Shown piece after piece: positions 8,858-17,400 of a DNA stretch of 64,000 nt. Both the position numbers and the translations under genes were made by a program. The stretch covers positions 11,513 to 75,512 of the forward strand of contig CAMLSD010000008.1 in assembly GCA_946482595.1 (NCBI GenBank). The letters run 5' to 3'. This DNA is from an uncultured Comamonadaceae bacterium (GTDB taxonomy: Bacteria; Pseudomonadota; Gammaproteobacteria; Burkholderiales; Burkholderiaceae). Under the pieces are notes generated by a model. That model was not told where the DNA came from. It saw only the letters and a list, made by a program, of their open reading frames with translations, and did not search any database. Positions within the stretch are counted from its first letter, which is position 1. Each line of letters starts with the position of its first letter.

Positions 8858-10153
8858 ATGACTGCCCTGCCATCCGCCCCGCGTTCTTCCCTGCCGCGCG
8901 CCGCCCATGACTTCGACTTCCTGATCGGCACCTGGACCAGCCGGCAGCGCCGCCTCAGGCAGCGGCTGCAGGGCTGCACCGACTGGGAGACCTTCACCGC
9001 CTCAAGCACCGTGCAGCCACTGCCCGGCGGTGTGGGCAATGTCGATGCCCTGAGCGCAGAGAGCTGGCGCCCAGGCTGGGTGGGACTGTCGCTGCGCATC
9101 TTCAACCCGCTCACCCAGCTCTGGAGCATCCACTGGGTCACGAATGACGGTGGCGGCATCGACGCCGGCAGCGGTCAGCTTCTGCCACCGGTGGTCGGGC
9201 GGTTCCAAGGCCACGAGGGTCTGTTCGAGGGAGACGACCAGCTTGACGGTCAGCCGATCCGCGTGCAGTTCCGTTGGCAGCGCCTGGGCCCGGACGCGGC
9301 ACGCTGGGAGCAGGCCTTCTCGGCCGACGGCGGGCGCACCTGGGAGGTCAACTGGGTGATGGAATTCGAACGCGAGACTGCACCGGCGCAGACCGCACCG
9401 ACGCAGACCGCCACCCCCACCGTGCCGGCGCCGGATGCCGCCTGCAACGTGGTCGAGCTGCGCCAGTACACCCTGCACCCGGGCGGGCGCGAGGCCTTGA
9501 TCGAGCTTTTCGATCGGGCCTTCGTGGAAACCCAGGAAGCCGAAGGCATGACCGTGATCGGCCAGTTCCGCGACCTGGATGCAGACGACCGATTCGTCTG
9601 GCTGCGCGGGTTTGCCGACATGGACCGTCGCGCAAGTGCGCTGGCCGCGTTTTACGGCGGCCCCGTGTGGCAGCAGCACCGCAACGAGGCCAATGCCACC
9701 ATGATCGACTCCGACGACGTGCTGCTGCTGCGCCCGGCCTGGAGCGGCTCGGGCATCGACATGCGCGGGCGCAGCCGCCCCGCCGGGAGCATGCGCCTGC
9801 ACCGCCCCGGGCTGCTGCACCTGGGTGTGCTGCCGCTGCACACCCGGCCCGACGAGGCCCTGCTGCACCGGTGCCGCGAGCAGGTGGCGGCCAGCCTGCA
9901 GCACGGCGGCGGCGAGGTGCTGGGCTGGTATGCGACACACGAGGCCGCCAACAACTTCCCGCGGCTGCCGGTGCGCGAGGACACCCAGGTGCTGGTGGTC
10001 GCGACCCTGTTCGACAGCGTCCAGGCCTGCGACCGTTTCATCGCCAGCACCCCCTGGACCGCACAGGCCATGCCGGCACTGGCGCCGTGGCTGGCCGCCC
10101 CGCCGCAGCATCGGCGCCTGGTGCCCACCGCGCGCTCCGCGCTGCATGCCTGA
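8858..10153 (+). CDS. DUF1579-like plus NIPSNAP two-domain protein
   Basis: 431 residues from ATG 8858 (CGGAG upstream). The N-terminal half (HDFDFLIGTWTSRQRR ... WSIHWVTNDGG) is the lipocalin-like domain seen in DUF1579-type proteins. From about residue 195 a NIPSNAP ferredoxin-like domain follows (VELRQYTLHPGGREALIELFDRAF ... FVWLRGFADMDRR), and the last 120 residues look like a second, more divergent copy. No catalytic residues are evident. Divergent from the WYL regulator and probably its target. Confidence 0.8.
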   Translation: MTALPSAPRSSLPRAAHDFDFLIGTWTSRQRRLRQRLQGCTDWETFTASSTVQPLPGGVGNVDALSAESWRPGWVGLSLRIFNPLTQLWSIHWVTNDGGGIDAGSGQLLPPVVGRFQGHEGLFEGDDQLDGQPIRVQFRWQRLGPDAARWEQAFSADGGRTWEVNWVMEFERETAPAQTAPTQTATPTVPAPDAACNVVELRQYTLHPGGREALIELFDRAFVETQEAEGMTVIGQFRDLDADDRFVWLRGFADMDRRASALAAFYGGPVWQQHRNEANATMIDSDDVLLLRPAWSGSGIDMRGRSRPAGSMRLHRPGLLHLGVLPLHTRPDEALLHRCREQVAASLQHGGGEVLGWYATHEAANNFPRLPVREDTQVLVVATLFDSVQACDRFIASTPWTAQAMPALAPWLAAPPQHRRLVPTARSALHA

Positions 10154-10223
10154 GTGCGTGCTGCCAGGCCCAGGGCTTCGGTGGCGCAACACGGGCAGAT
10201 CCACCTCGCCCCAACTCAGCACG

Positions 10224-10523
10224 ATGGCCTTGCACAGCGCCCACCCGTCCCGCCAGCCGCTCCACGACACGCCACCCGACGCGCACCCCGACCTGGCCTG
10301 GTGTCTGGGATGGCGTCTGGAGGCCGGCACCGCCAACTCCTTTCAGTGGGGCAAGATGGACGGAATGCGGGCCTTTGCGATGGGACAGGCCGCCACCGGT
10401 TCGGGCGTGGTCCTGCTCACGAACAACAATCGCGGACTGCGACTGCTCGACAACTTGCTCGAACACGCCTTGCCCGGAGATCACCCGGCGCTACCATGGC
10501 TGCAGACCTGCGTGACGGAATGA
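10224..10523 (+). pseudogene. C-terminal remnant of a beta-lactamase-family serine hydrolase
   Basis: About 99 codons in which LGWRLEAG, the FQWGKMDGMRAFAMG stretch and GVVLLTNNNRGLRLLDNLL match the C-terminal end of class C beta-lactamase/esterase-like serine hydrolases. The SxxK and YxN parts of the enzyme are absent upstream, where the NIPSNAP gene ends at 10153. I see no ribosome site at the first ATG. The stop codon overlaps the next gene's ATG (ATGA at 10520-10523), so the fragment may still be translated and couple to that gene. Either a decayed gene or a deletion product. Confidence 0.6.
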
Positions 10524-11119
10524 CCTCCACCCCCCGACCCCGCTGCTCCGTTTTCATCGCCACCAGCCTGGACGGCTACATCTCGCGCCCGGACGGCAGC
10601 ATCGACTGGCTGCTCGCCGCCAATGCCGACGTGCCGGCCGGCGAGGACTGCGGCTACGGATCGTTCATGGCCACGATCGATGCCATCCTGATGGGCCGCG
10701 GCACCTTCGAGACGGTGCTCGGCTTCCCGGAGTGGCCGTATGCGTCCACCCCGGTCTGGGTGATGAGCCGCTCGCTGCCCGCACTGCCCGACCACCTGCC
10801 GCCCACGGTGAGCCTGTGCCGCCTCGATCCCGCCGATGCCGTGGCCCACGCCCAGGTGCAAGGCCACGCCCGCCTTTATGTCGACGGCGGGCAGTTGATC
10901 CAGTCCTTCCTGCGAGCCGGCCTGATTCACGACATGACGATCACCCGCATCCCGGTGCTGCTGGGCGCCGGGCGGCCGCTGTTCGGCACCACGCCGCAGG
11001 ACATCCCCCTGCAGCTGCGCAGCTCGCAGGCCTACCCGTTCGGTTTTGTGCAGTCGGTCTACGACGTGGTCGGGCCATGTGGCGATACGGGCCCGGCCCA
11101 TGGCGGCGGGCCCGGGTGA
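10520..11119 (+). CDS. RibD C-terminal/dihydrofolate-reductase-like protein
   Basis: 199 residues. Opens CSVFIATSLDGYISRPDGSIDWL, the typical first strand and loop of YyaP/YwjB-type DHFR-like reductases. It continues with DAILMGRGTFETVL (NADPH-binding loop) and ends with LYVDGGQLIQSFLRAGLIHDMTITRIPVLLGAGRPLF, the conserved distal part. NADPH-dependent reductase fold; the substrate is unknown. The start overlaps the stop of the upstream hydrolase remnant. Confidence 0.85.
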   Translation: MTSTPRPRCSVFIATSLDGYISRPDGSIDWLLAANADVPAGEDCGYGSFMATIDAILMGRGTFETVLGFPEWPYASTPVWVMSRSLPALPDHLPPTVSLCRLDPADAVAHAQVQGHARLYVDGGQLIQSFLRAGLIHDMTITRIPVLLGAGRPLFGTTPQDIPLQLRSSQAYPFGFVQSVYDVVGPCGDTGPAHGGGPG

Positions 11120-11146
11120 TCGCACACGCCGCCCTTGACGCTCCGT

Positions 11147-11446
11147 CTACGGCGTCAGCGAGGGCCCGCCCTGCTCCAGCAGCTTCGTCAGCGTCCTGAC
11201 CCGATCGGTGTGGTCCGCCTCTCCGAGGTTCGAGACGATGACGTAGTGGCCATGCTGGCGGTACGTGTCGCACATTTCGTGAACTCGTTGTCCGACCCAG
11301 GCAGGAAACTGCTTCAGCAGATCCGGATCCTCGTACTTGACCACACACATGGCAACGCCAAACGCGAGGTCGTCTCGGAGGAACTCGATGTTCTCTCCGT
11401 GCAAGGTTTCGTTCAACCGATCGATTTCGTGTTGCGGCGTCGGCAT
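11147..11446 (-). CDS. Small hypothetical protein (99 aa)
   Basis: 99 residues, mostly helical and acidic/His-rich: MPTPQHEIDRLNETLHGEN ... HGHYVIVSNLGEADHTDRVRTL. Codon third positions are GC-rich, as in real genes here. A GAGGG motif lies about 11 bases upstream. I recognise no family. The stop of a probably frameshifted gene lies one base upstream of its ATG, so the two look like an old two-gene unit. Function unknown. Confidence 0.6.
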   Translation of the reverse strand: MPTPQHEIDRLNETLHGENIEFLRDDLAFGVAMCVVKYEDPDLLKQFPAWVGQRVHEMCDTYRQHGHYVIVSNLGEADHTDRVRTLTKLLEQGGPSLTP

Positions 11447-11447
11447 G

Positions 11448-11998
11448 TCAGTTCTTGCCCTCGAACAGATTGCGGAACTTCAGGAGCCACGCGTCGCCCT
11501 CCTGGACGGCGCGCCAGTGCAGATTGCCGGGCCGATCGGTGTGTCCAGCTGGGCAAGCCACTCACGCGAGGCCGACTCCGTCAGCGGTCCGGCGCCCGAC
11601 TGCAAGGCGCGGTGCTGATGCTGCGAGACCGGCAAGGCCAGCGCGCCCAGGGTGGCGCCGGGCGGGACAGCCGGAATCGTTTCGGGCGGGGGGTCACCCT
11701 GCGCTGTGTCGGTCGGGCCGGAGGTGGTGCAGGCCGCATCGAGGTGCGACTCAGAGTGGCCGGACGCACGCGATCCGACCCACCCTGAACAGGCGAGGGC
11801 ATTGAGCATTAAAGGACTCCCTGGATGTCCGTTGTGTGTAGCGGGCATCGTAGGAAGTGCGCGCGGTACTGCCTGGTTGGGATGGTTCCCAGTCGTGATG
11901 ACAGCTTGTGTCGGCGAGGTCATTGTTGCGGCCTTGCTTTCGCGGACCAACAACATGGCGCGCACGTCGAGCGGGGGTACAGGCTGGGTACTGTCCAT
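11448..11998 (-). pseudogene. Unrecognised gene, probable frameshift near 11525-11540
   Basis: From ATG 11998 one frame stays open to a stop at 11480 and has good third-position GC from about 11780 to 11540. After that the coding signal moves to another frame, ending LLKFRNLFEGKN-stop at 11448-11450, directly ahead of the 99-residue gene. The joined product would be about 180 residues. Its N-terminal part is less convincingly coding. No family recognised. It could be a broken gene or a sequencing error. The region lies 3' of tRNA-Arg, a usual place for acquired DNA. Confidence 0.4.
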
Positions 11999-12122
11999 TT
12001 CGACCTGCGGATCGACGAGCTTGTCGTCTGCAGATGCATCGACGCGGATTGCCGACGTGCCAGGCAGGCGAGTGGCCGCGGCGGGTATCGGCGCCAAGGC
12101 GGGGGGCGCCCAGGCCGAGAAG

Positions 12123-12198
12123 TGGCGCGCCCGGCTGGGATCGAACCAGCAACCCCTGCCTTCGGAGGGCAGTACTCTATCCATTGAGCTACGGGCGC
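12123..12198 (-). tRNA. tRNA-Arg (anticodon CCG)
   Basis: Read on the minus strand: acceptor GCGCCCG pairs with CGGGCGC, D-arm GCTCAATGGATAGAGT, anticodon stem CTGCC/GGCAG with loop CTCCGAA (anticodon CCG), T-arm GCTGG-TTCGATC-CCAGC, discriminator G and an encoded CCA. A full cloverleaf of 76 bases. Confidence 0.95.
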
Positions 12199-12267
12199 AG
12201 CGACACGCATTCTAGCAGTGCGTCGGGCGGGCAGGCTGGCGAACCTGCCGCGGCGCGGGCTGCCGCT

Positions 12268-12273
12268 TATAAT
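12268..12273 (+). promoter_or_regulatory. Minus-10 box TATAAT upstream of the cytochrome gene
   Basis: A perfect TATAAT 77 bases before the cytochrome c ATG in an otherwise GC-rich gap. No good minus-35 is visible 17 bases upstream. It could also be read as the start of a 5' leader of about 70 bases. Confidence 0.5.
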
Positions 12274-12349
12274 CCCGAGGTTTTGCGCTCGACGGGCGCA
12301 GTCCCTCCCACGAACAACCAACGATCCCCGCAGTCGAGGATTCCATTCC

Positions 12350-12910
12350 ATGAGCGATCGCCACAGCACCCACGACGAGCACGACGCACCTCACGAAGGG
12401 CCGATCAAGACGCCGAAGCAGTTGATCATCGCCGTCTTCTTCTCCTTCCTCGTGCCGATCATCGGCATCATCCTGCTCGCCAACTACGTGGCGGCCGACA
12501 AGAAGGACTCGAGCGGCAGCGACGCGTTCACCGAAGAAGCCGTGGCCCGCCGGATCCAGCCCGTGGGCACGATCGAACTGAAGGACCTGTCCAACCCGGC
12601 CACGCTCAAGACCGGCGAAGAGGTCTACAAGGCCCAGTGCGCCGCCTGCCATGCCACCGGCGCGGCTGGCGCTCCCAAGCTCGGCGACGCCGCGGCCTGG
12701 GGTGCTCGCATCGGCACCGGCTACGAGGCCCTGCTGACCTCGGCCCTGAAGGGCAAGGGTGCGATGGGGGCCCAGGGTGGTGGCGACTTCAGTGATCTGG
12801 AGATCGGCCGGGCCGTGGTTTACCTGACCAACAACTCGGGTGGCAACCTCGCCGAGCCGCAGGCCCCTGCCGCCGCCGCATCGGCGCCCGAACAGGCTGC
12901 CTCGAACTGA
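12350..12910 (+). CDS. Membrane-anchored cytochrome c5-type monohaem protein
   Basis: 186 residues. A hydrophilic His/Asp-rich start is followed by one membrane segment (about residues 26-47, IIAVFFSFLVPIIGIILLANYV). The haem motif CAACH lies at about 97-101 and a Met ligand is likely in GKGAMGAQGGG. An Ala/Pro-rich tail ends the protein. The domain would face the periplasm and carry electrons between respiratory complexes. A TATAAT box upstream and a strong terminator downstream make it a single-gene unit. Confidence 0.9.
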   Translation: MSDRHSTHDEHDAPHEGPIKTPKQLIIAVFFSFLVPIIGIILLANYVAADKKDSSGSDAFTEEAVARRIQPVGTIELKDLSNPATLKTGEEVYKAQCAACHATGAAGAPKLGDAAAWGARIGTGYEALLTSALKGKGAMGAQGGGDFSDLEIGRAVVYLTNNSGGNLAEPQAPAAAASAPEQAASN

Positions 12911-12970
12911 TCGAGGGGCGCACGGCGCTGCGGCCACGCGCGCAGCGCCGTGGCCCAGGCCGACTTGTCA

Positions 12971-12998
12971 GGCCGACTGCTCAGCAGTCGGCCTTTTT
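12971..12998 (+). terminator. Rho-independent terminator after the cytochrome gene
   Basis: GGCCGACTGC-TCA-GCAGTCGGCC is a perfect ten-base-pair stem with a three-base loop, followed by TTTTT. It lies 60 bases after the cytochrome stop. Confidence 0.92.
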
Positions 12999-13029
12999 CA
13001 TGGGCCAGCGGGAGGCCGAATGCCGCCGC

Positions 13030-13587
13030 TCATGCCCGGGCCGGCGCCAGGCGGGACTGCGGACTCAGCACATGGCCGTAGCGTGCGGCCAGGTCGGCAA
13101 ACATCACCTCGCGCGGCTGCCAGGCGCCCGCCTCGACCATGTCGGCCGCCAGCGGCATGTCCAGCGTGTGCACCACACCCAGGCCGAGATCGGTGACCAG
13201 GAACAGCCGGCCCTGTTCGTCGACCAGTGATTGCACATGCCGCGCCCGCTGGCCGGTGTGGGACTCCAGCACCACCTGGGATGCCGCACCACCGCCTGGG
13301 CCGTGCAGCCGCCAGACCCAGGGCGCGGCCTCGAGTTCGACGTAGACGCGCTGCGGCCCGTTCTGGAAGAACCACTGGCCCTGCTCGTCGGCCGCATAGT
13401 TGCGGTGGATGAATTCCTTGAGCTTGTCGTGCAGGATGCGGCTGCCCTTGACCGCGGGGAACGGCCCTGCGGCCTGCACGCGGTCGTCGCGCATGTACCA
13501 GTCACCGCGGGCATCCAGCGCCAGCCAGCCGTAGCAGGCCGGCACATTGGGCCATTTTTTCAGGGCAGCCTTGACGATCTCATCCAT
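13030..13587 (-). CDS. Conserved DUF2946/DUF2944-type protein
   Basis: 185 residues, begins MDEIVKAALKKWPNVPACYGWLALDARG, a start I associate with an uncharacterised family common in Burkholderiales (the DUF number is from memory and uncertain). Rich in Trp and Tyr in the first half, soluble, no signal peptide. It follows the YheT hydrolase gene by 13 bases on the same strand, so the run from the NTF2-like gene through YheT to this one is probably one operon. Function unknown. Confidence 0.75.
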   Translation of the reverse strand: MDEIVKAALKKWPNVPACYGWLALDARGDWYMRDDRVQAAGPFPAVKGSRILHDKLKEFIHRNYAADEQGQWFFQNGPQRVYVELEAAPWVWRLHGPGGGAASQVVLESHTGQRARHVQSLVDEQGRLFLVTDLGLGVVHTLDMPLAADMVEAGAWQPREVMFADLAARYGHVLSPQSRLAPARA

Positions 13588-13600
13588 GCGGCATCGTCGC

Positions 13601-14599
13601 TCAAAGTTGGTCGCGCATCCAGCCCATCACCTGCTGCGGCAGGGTCATCACGTGCCCCCGCGGCAGCGCGCCGTCCGGGAAGCCGACATGGCCGCCGTGC
13701 TCGGGCTGCCACAGCGTGACGTATCGCCCGACCTCGCCCGGTGAGGGCAGGCTGTGGGCAGGCACGAACGGGTCGTTGCGCGCATTGAGCACCAGCGTGG
13801 GAATGCGCGCCAGGTGAAGGTGGGGCCGGGACGAGGCCCGGGCCCAGTAGTCCTCGGTGTCGCGGAATCCGTGCAGTGGTGCCGTGAAGACGTTGTCGAA
13901 CTCGTAGAGGTTGCGCGCCGCGATCAGGCGCTCGCGGTCGAACAGCCCGGGGTGCTGCGCCAGCTTGCGTAGCGCCTTGGGCTTCATGGTCCGCAGGAAC
14001 ATGCGGGTGTAGACGAGGCGGTTGAAGCCCTCGCCGATGGCTCGGCCGCCGGCCGCCAGGTCGATCGGCGAGCTGATGGCGCAGGCGGCCTTGAGGGTGC
14101 GACCGGCTGATTCGCCGGATTCCTCGACCCAGCGCAGCAGCGCATTGCCGCCCAGCGAGACGCCCACGGCCAGCATCGGGCCCGTGTGGCCGGCGCGCAG
14201 CCGCGCCAGCACCCAACCCACCTCTTCGTAGTCACCCGAGTGATAGGCACGCGGCGCGAGGTTGAGCTCGCCCGAACAGCCCCTGAAGTGCGGCACGGCA
14301 AAGTGCCAGCGATGCTGGCGCGCCCAGTGCGCAAAGGCTTCGGCGTAGTGGCTGCGCGACGAACCTTCCAGCCCGTGGAACATCACCAGCAGCGGCGCAT
14401 CCGGCGGCGGTGGCTCGCCGGCATGCACGAGGCGATCGACGTCGATGAAATCCTGGTCCGGCGTGGTCCAGCGCTCACGCGCATACCGCGGCGGCGGGCC
14501 GAGGAAGCGGCGCGCAAACAGTGCTGGCCAGATGGTCTGGGTGTTGCCGCCCACGGCGCCGGCGCCGGGCATCCACCGCGGGGCACGGTAGCTGAGCAT
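13601..14599 (-). CDS. YheT-family alpha/beta hydrolase
   Basis: 332 residues. Typical YheT opening (GNTQTIWPALF, then DQDFIDVDRL), oxyanion region FHGLEGSSRSHYAEAFA, the HFRGCSGE stretch, nucleophile elbow GVSLGGN, acid in NARNDPFVP and catalytic His in EHGGHVGF. Family members act as carboxylesterases; the physiological substrate is unknown. It begins one base after the NTF2-like gene's stop (TGACATG), so the two are translated together. Confidence 0.9.
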   Translation of the reverse strand: MLSYRAPRWMPGAGAVGGNTQTIWPALFARRFLGPPPRYARERWTTPDQDFIDVDRLVHAGEPPPPDAPLLVMFHGLEGSSRSHYAEAFAHWARQHRWHFAVPHFRGCSGELNLAPRAYHSGDYEEVGWVLARLRAGHTGPMLAVGVSLGGNALLRWVEESGESAGRTLKAACAISSPIDLAAGGRAIGEGFNRLVYTRMFLRTMKPKALRKLAQHPGLFDRERLIAARNLYEFDNVFTAPLHGFRDTEDYWARASSRPHLHLARIPTLVLNARNDPFVPAHSLPSPGEVGRYVTLWQPEHGGHVGFPDGALPRGHVMTLPQQVMGWMRDQL

Positions 14600-14600
14600 G

Positions 14601-15038
14601 TCAGTGCAGCGTGGTCGGCGCTTCCGAGACTTCCTGCACCTCGCGCGGTGTCCCGGGGCTGGCGTGATGGCACACCAGCCGCCAGCCCTGGGGTGTCTTC
14701 ACATACACGTTGGTGGCGATGACGTAGGCAGTGCGCGGCCCGTCTTCGGTGAGGATCTGCACATGTTCCATCACGCTGTGCACGGCACTGGCGTGGGTGT
14801 GCAGCCGGCGCACCCGTTCAGGATGCACCTGGATCGTGCCGTTGCCGAACATGGCCTCGAAATGCGCCCGGATCGCCGCCGGGCCCACGATGCGCGGCCC
14901 GCCGGGGTGGACGCACAGCACCTCGTCATCGTCGGACCACACCGCCATCAGCTTGTCGATATCACCTTGCTGCAGCGCCTCGTAGAACTGGGCTTCGGTG
15001 TCATCGGGTGACGCCAGGGGGGCTGCAGGTTTGGGCAT
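14601..15038 (-). CDS. NTF2/SnoaL-like protein (YybH type)
   Basis: 145 residues forming one cone-shaped NTF2 fold: DDTEAQFYEALQQGDIDKLMAVWSDDDEVLCVHPGG is the usual first helix and strand, RIVGPAAIRAHFEAMF the second. The C-terminal strands contain TAYVIATNVYVKTPQGWRLVCHHAS. Members are ketosteroid-isomerase-like enzymes or binding proteins; no active-site pair can be assigned. First gene of the three-gene minus-strand run ending at 13030. Confidence 0.85.
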   Translation of the reverse strand: MPKPAAPLASPDDTEAQFYEALQQGDIDKLMAVWSDDDEVLCVHPGGPRIVGPAAIRAHFEAMFGNGTIQVHPERVRRLHTHASAVHSVMEHVQILTEDGPRTAYVIATNVYVKTPQGWRLVCHHASPGTPREVQEVSEAPTTLH

Positions 15039-15083
15039 GGTGGGTCCAGATGGGGGCCGGGGGCGTGGCGATGCAGGGGCCCG

Positions 15084-15968
15084 TTACTTGAACACGACGG
15101 TCTTGTGGCCGTTCATCAGCACGCGGTGCTCGACGTGCCAGCGCACGGCACGCGCCAGGACCACACACTCGACGTCGCGGCCGACGGCGGTGAAGTCTTC
15201 AGGGCTGAGCGAATGGTCCACCCGTTCGACGTCCTGCTCGATGATCGGGCCTTCGTCGAGGTCGGCCGTGACGTAGTGGGCCGTGGCACCGATCAGCTTC
15301 ACGCCGCGGTCATGGGCCTGGTAGTACGGCTTGGCACCCTTGAAGCTGGGCAGGAAGCTGTGGTGGATGTTGATCGCGCGGCCCTGCAGGAACTCGCAGA
15401 ACTGCGGGCTGAGGATCTGCATGTAGCGCGCCAGCACCACCAGGTCGATCTGGTGCTCGGTGACCAGCTGCTCGACCTGCATCTCCTGCGCCCGCTTGGC
15501 CTCGGCCGAGGCGCCCGTGGGCAGCGGCAGGTGGTGGAAGGCGATGCCATAGCTCTGCGCCAGTTCGGCGAAGTCGGGATGATTGGACACGATGGCCGGG
15601 ATGTCCACACCCAACTGGCCCGAGCGCCAGCGGAACAGCAGGTCGTTCAGGCAGTGGCCGTGTTTGCTCACCATCACGAGCAGGCGGGGCCGCCGGGTCA
15701 GCGCGTGGAAGCGCGCATTGAGGCCGAACTGGTCGCGCACATTGACGAACAGCCGGTCCAGGGTCTCGACGTCGGCCAGGTGGGCGGGTGCCTCGAAGTG
15801 CACCCGCATGAAAAACAGGCCCGTGCCGTCGGGGCTTTGCACGTCACCGAACTGCTGCGAATCGACGATGTTGCAGCCGGCCTGGTAGAGCAGGCCGGAG
15901 ACGGCGTAGACGATGCCCTTGGTGTCCTTGCAGGACAGGGTCAGGATGAATTCTTGAGGAGTGGCCAT
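15084..15968 (-). CDS. purU: Formyltetrahydrofolate deformylase
   Basis: 294 residues. An N-terminal ACT domain (LTLSCKDTKGIVYAVSGLLYQAGCNIVDSQQF) is followed by the formyltransferase fold. Catalytic motif NIHHSFLPSF lies near residue 198 and the DLDEGPIIEQD loop near 236. It hydrolyses 10-formyl-THF to formate and THF, balancing one-carbon pools and supplying formate for purine synthesis. Length matches the family. Single gene between two differently oriented neighbours. Confidence 0.95.
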   Translation of the reverse strand: MATPQEFILTLSCKDTKGIVYAVSGLLYQAGCNIVDSQQFGDVQSPDGTGLFFMRVHFEAPAHLADVETLDRLFVNVRDQFGLNARFHALTRRPRLLVMVSKHGHCLNDLLFRWRSGQLGVDIPAIVSNHPDFAELAQSYGIAFHHLPLPTGASAEAKRAQEMQVEQLVTEHQIDLVVLARYMQILSPQFCEFLQGRAINIHHSFLPSFKGAKPYYQAHDRGVKLIGATAHYVTADLDEGPIIEQDVERVDHSLSPEDFTAVGRDVECVVLARAVRWHVEHRVLMNGHKTVVFK

Positions 15969-16062
15969 GAAGGACTTTCAGATGCCGGGATTGTACGGAC
16001 GGCACCGCCACACCGTTGCTGCATGGGCCGCAAGCCCCGGGCGACCCTCATAATGGGCGCCC

Positions 16063-16689
16063 ATGTCAGCCACCCCACCGACGGACTGGTCCCGCCGCAG
16101 CCAGCAGCTCGCCGAGCTGCTGTCGCGTGTGGCGCTTGGCGAGCGCCAGGCCTTTGCCGAGCTGTACCAGCACAGCTCGGCGCATCTGTTTGGCGTGATC
16201 CTGCGTATATGTCCTCAGCGGGCTCTCGCCGAAGACGTACTCCAGGAGGTCTATGTCAACGTGTGGCGCGCGGCGCAGCGTTACGAGGCAGCGCAGAGCC
16301 AGCCCCTGACCTGGTTGACCAGCATTGCCCGCAACCGCGCCATCGACGCCGTGCGCCGGCTCAAGACCGAGCCCGACACGGTGACCGGCAGCCTTGCCGC
16401 TGATGACGACCAGGACGACGACGTGTACGCCCACCACCCCGATGCCGGCCCCGGGCCGGAGGAGCTGCTGCAGCAGGCCAGCCATGCGGCCCTGCTGCAG
16501 GGCTGCATGGGCGGGTTGTCGGCCCAGCAGCAGCAGTGCCTGGCGCTGACCTACTACCAGGGGCTGAGCCATGCCGAAGTCGCCAGCCACCTGGGCCAGC
16601 CGCTGGGTTCGGTGAAGTCCTGGGTGCGCCGCGGGCTGCAGGCGCTGAAGGACTGCCTCGAGCGCCTGGGCATGAAGGGGGACGCATGA
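16063..16689 (+). CDS. ECF sigma factor
   Basis: 208 residues. Sigma region 2 spans about 30-95 (RQAFAELYQHSSAHLFGVILRI, EDVLQEVYVNVWRAAQRY, PLTWLTSIARNRAIDAVRR). Region 4 is near the C-terminus (LSAQQQQCLALTYYQGLSHAEVASHLGQPLGSVKSWVRRGLQAL). Between them is an acidic linker rich in Asp. Its stop overlaps the ATG of an anti-sigma gene (ATGA), so the two are translationally coupled and form a sigma/anti-sigma switch. The signal is unknown. Confidence 0.92.
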   Translation: MSATPPTDWSRRSQQLAELLSRVALGERQAFAELYQHSSAHLFGVILRICPQRALAEDVLQEVYVNVWRAAQRYEAAQSQPLTWLTSIARNRAIDAVRRLKTEPDTVTGSLAADDDQDDDVYAHHPDAGPGPEELLQQASHAALLQGCMGGLSAQQQQCLALTYYQGLSHAEVASHLGQPLGSVKSWVRRGLQALKDCLERLGMKGDA

Positions 16690-17372
16690 ACTACGCCCGC
16701 CCCGAACTGGCCGATCGCCTGGCCGCCGAATATGTGCTGGGCAGCCTGCAGGGCCCCGCGCGGCGCCGCTTCGAGAATCTGCTGCCCGCCCATCCGATGC
16801 TGCGCGCGGCGGTGGCGCGCTGGGAGGCCAGGCTCGTTCCCCTGTCAGGCAGCGTGCCGCCGGTGGCACCGCCCGCCCATGTCTGGACGGCCATCGAGCG
16901 CCGCGTGCACGGTACCGCGGCCAGTGCGCCGGCAGCCGCCCCCGTCCCACGGGGTTGGCGCAGCCTGGCGTTCTGGCGTGGCTGGTCTTTTGCGGCCACG
17001 GCCGCGGCCGCGCTGATGGCCGTGCTGTGGCTGCAGCCGCCGCCGCCCGGCCAGCCGCCGATGGTGGTGGTGCTGTCGGCGCCGCAGGGGGTGCAGCAGT
17101 TCGTGGCCGGCCTGAGTGCCGACCGGCAGGCCCTGACCGTGCGCCCGCTGCGTCAGGTGGACGTGGCGGCCGACCGTGCCCTGGAACTGTGGGCCGTGCC
17201 GGCCGAGGGCGCGCCGCGTTCGCTCGGCCTGATCGATGCGCGGGGTGCCACCGTGCTGCAACGCCATCGCGTGCCGACCGGCACCGCCGCCCTGGCGGTC
17301 AGCCTGGAGCCAGCCGGGGGGTCACCCACCGGTGCGCCCACCGGCCCGGTGCTCTACACCGGCACGCTCTGA
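16686..17372 (+). CDS. RskA-type membrane anti-sigma factor
   Basis: 228 residues. The N-terminal anti-sigma domain (RLAAEYVLGSLQGPARRRFENLLPAHPMLRAAVARWE) carries no zinc-binding HxxxCxxC. One membrane span lies near residues 100-118, then a periplasmic RskA-like domain ending LAVSLEPAGGSPTGAPTGPVLYTG. It would hold the upstream ECF sigma factor at the membrane until a periplasmic signal releases it. Starts inside the sigma gene's stop codon. Confidence 0.9.
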   Translation: MNYARPELADRLAAEYVLGSLQGPARRRFENLLPAHPMLRAAVARWEARLVPLSGSVPPVAPPAHVWTAIERRVHGTAASAPAAAPVPRGWRSLAFWRGWSFAATAAAALMAVLWLQPPPPGQPPMVVVLSAPQGVQQFVAGLSADRQALTVRPLRQVDVAADRALELWAVPAEGAPRSLGLIDARGATVLQRHRVPTGTAALAVSLEPAGGSPTGAPTGPVLYTGTL

Positions 17373-17378
17373 GCACCT

Positions 17379-17400
17379 GATCGCCCCGGCCGGGGCGATC
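17379..17400. terminator. Perfect 22-bp palindrome after the anti-sigma gene
   Basis: GATCGCCCCGG-CCGGGGCGATC starts six bases past the anti-sigma stop. It can form an 11-bp stem but has no T-run, so it may slow rather than end transcription or act as an mRNA 3' stabiliser. Confidence 0.4.

Noticed and set aside
11147..11998. Type VI effector-immunity pair, suggested by the VgrG gene at the window end
   Set aside because: No toxin domain or secretion marker is visible and the VgrG gene is over 50 kb away.
12123..12198. Attachment-site duplication of the tRNA 3' end
   Set aside because: I searched the region to the left by eye for the tRNA 3' sequence and found no second copy.
11652..12215. 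Plus-strand frame running through the tRNA gene
   Set aside because: It reads across a full tRNA-Arg on the other strand and has no family signal.
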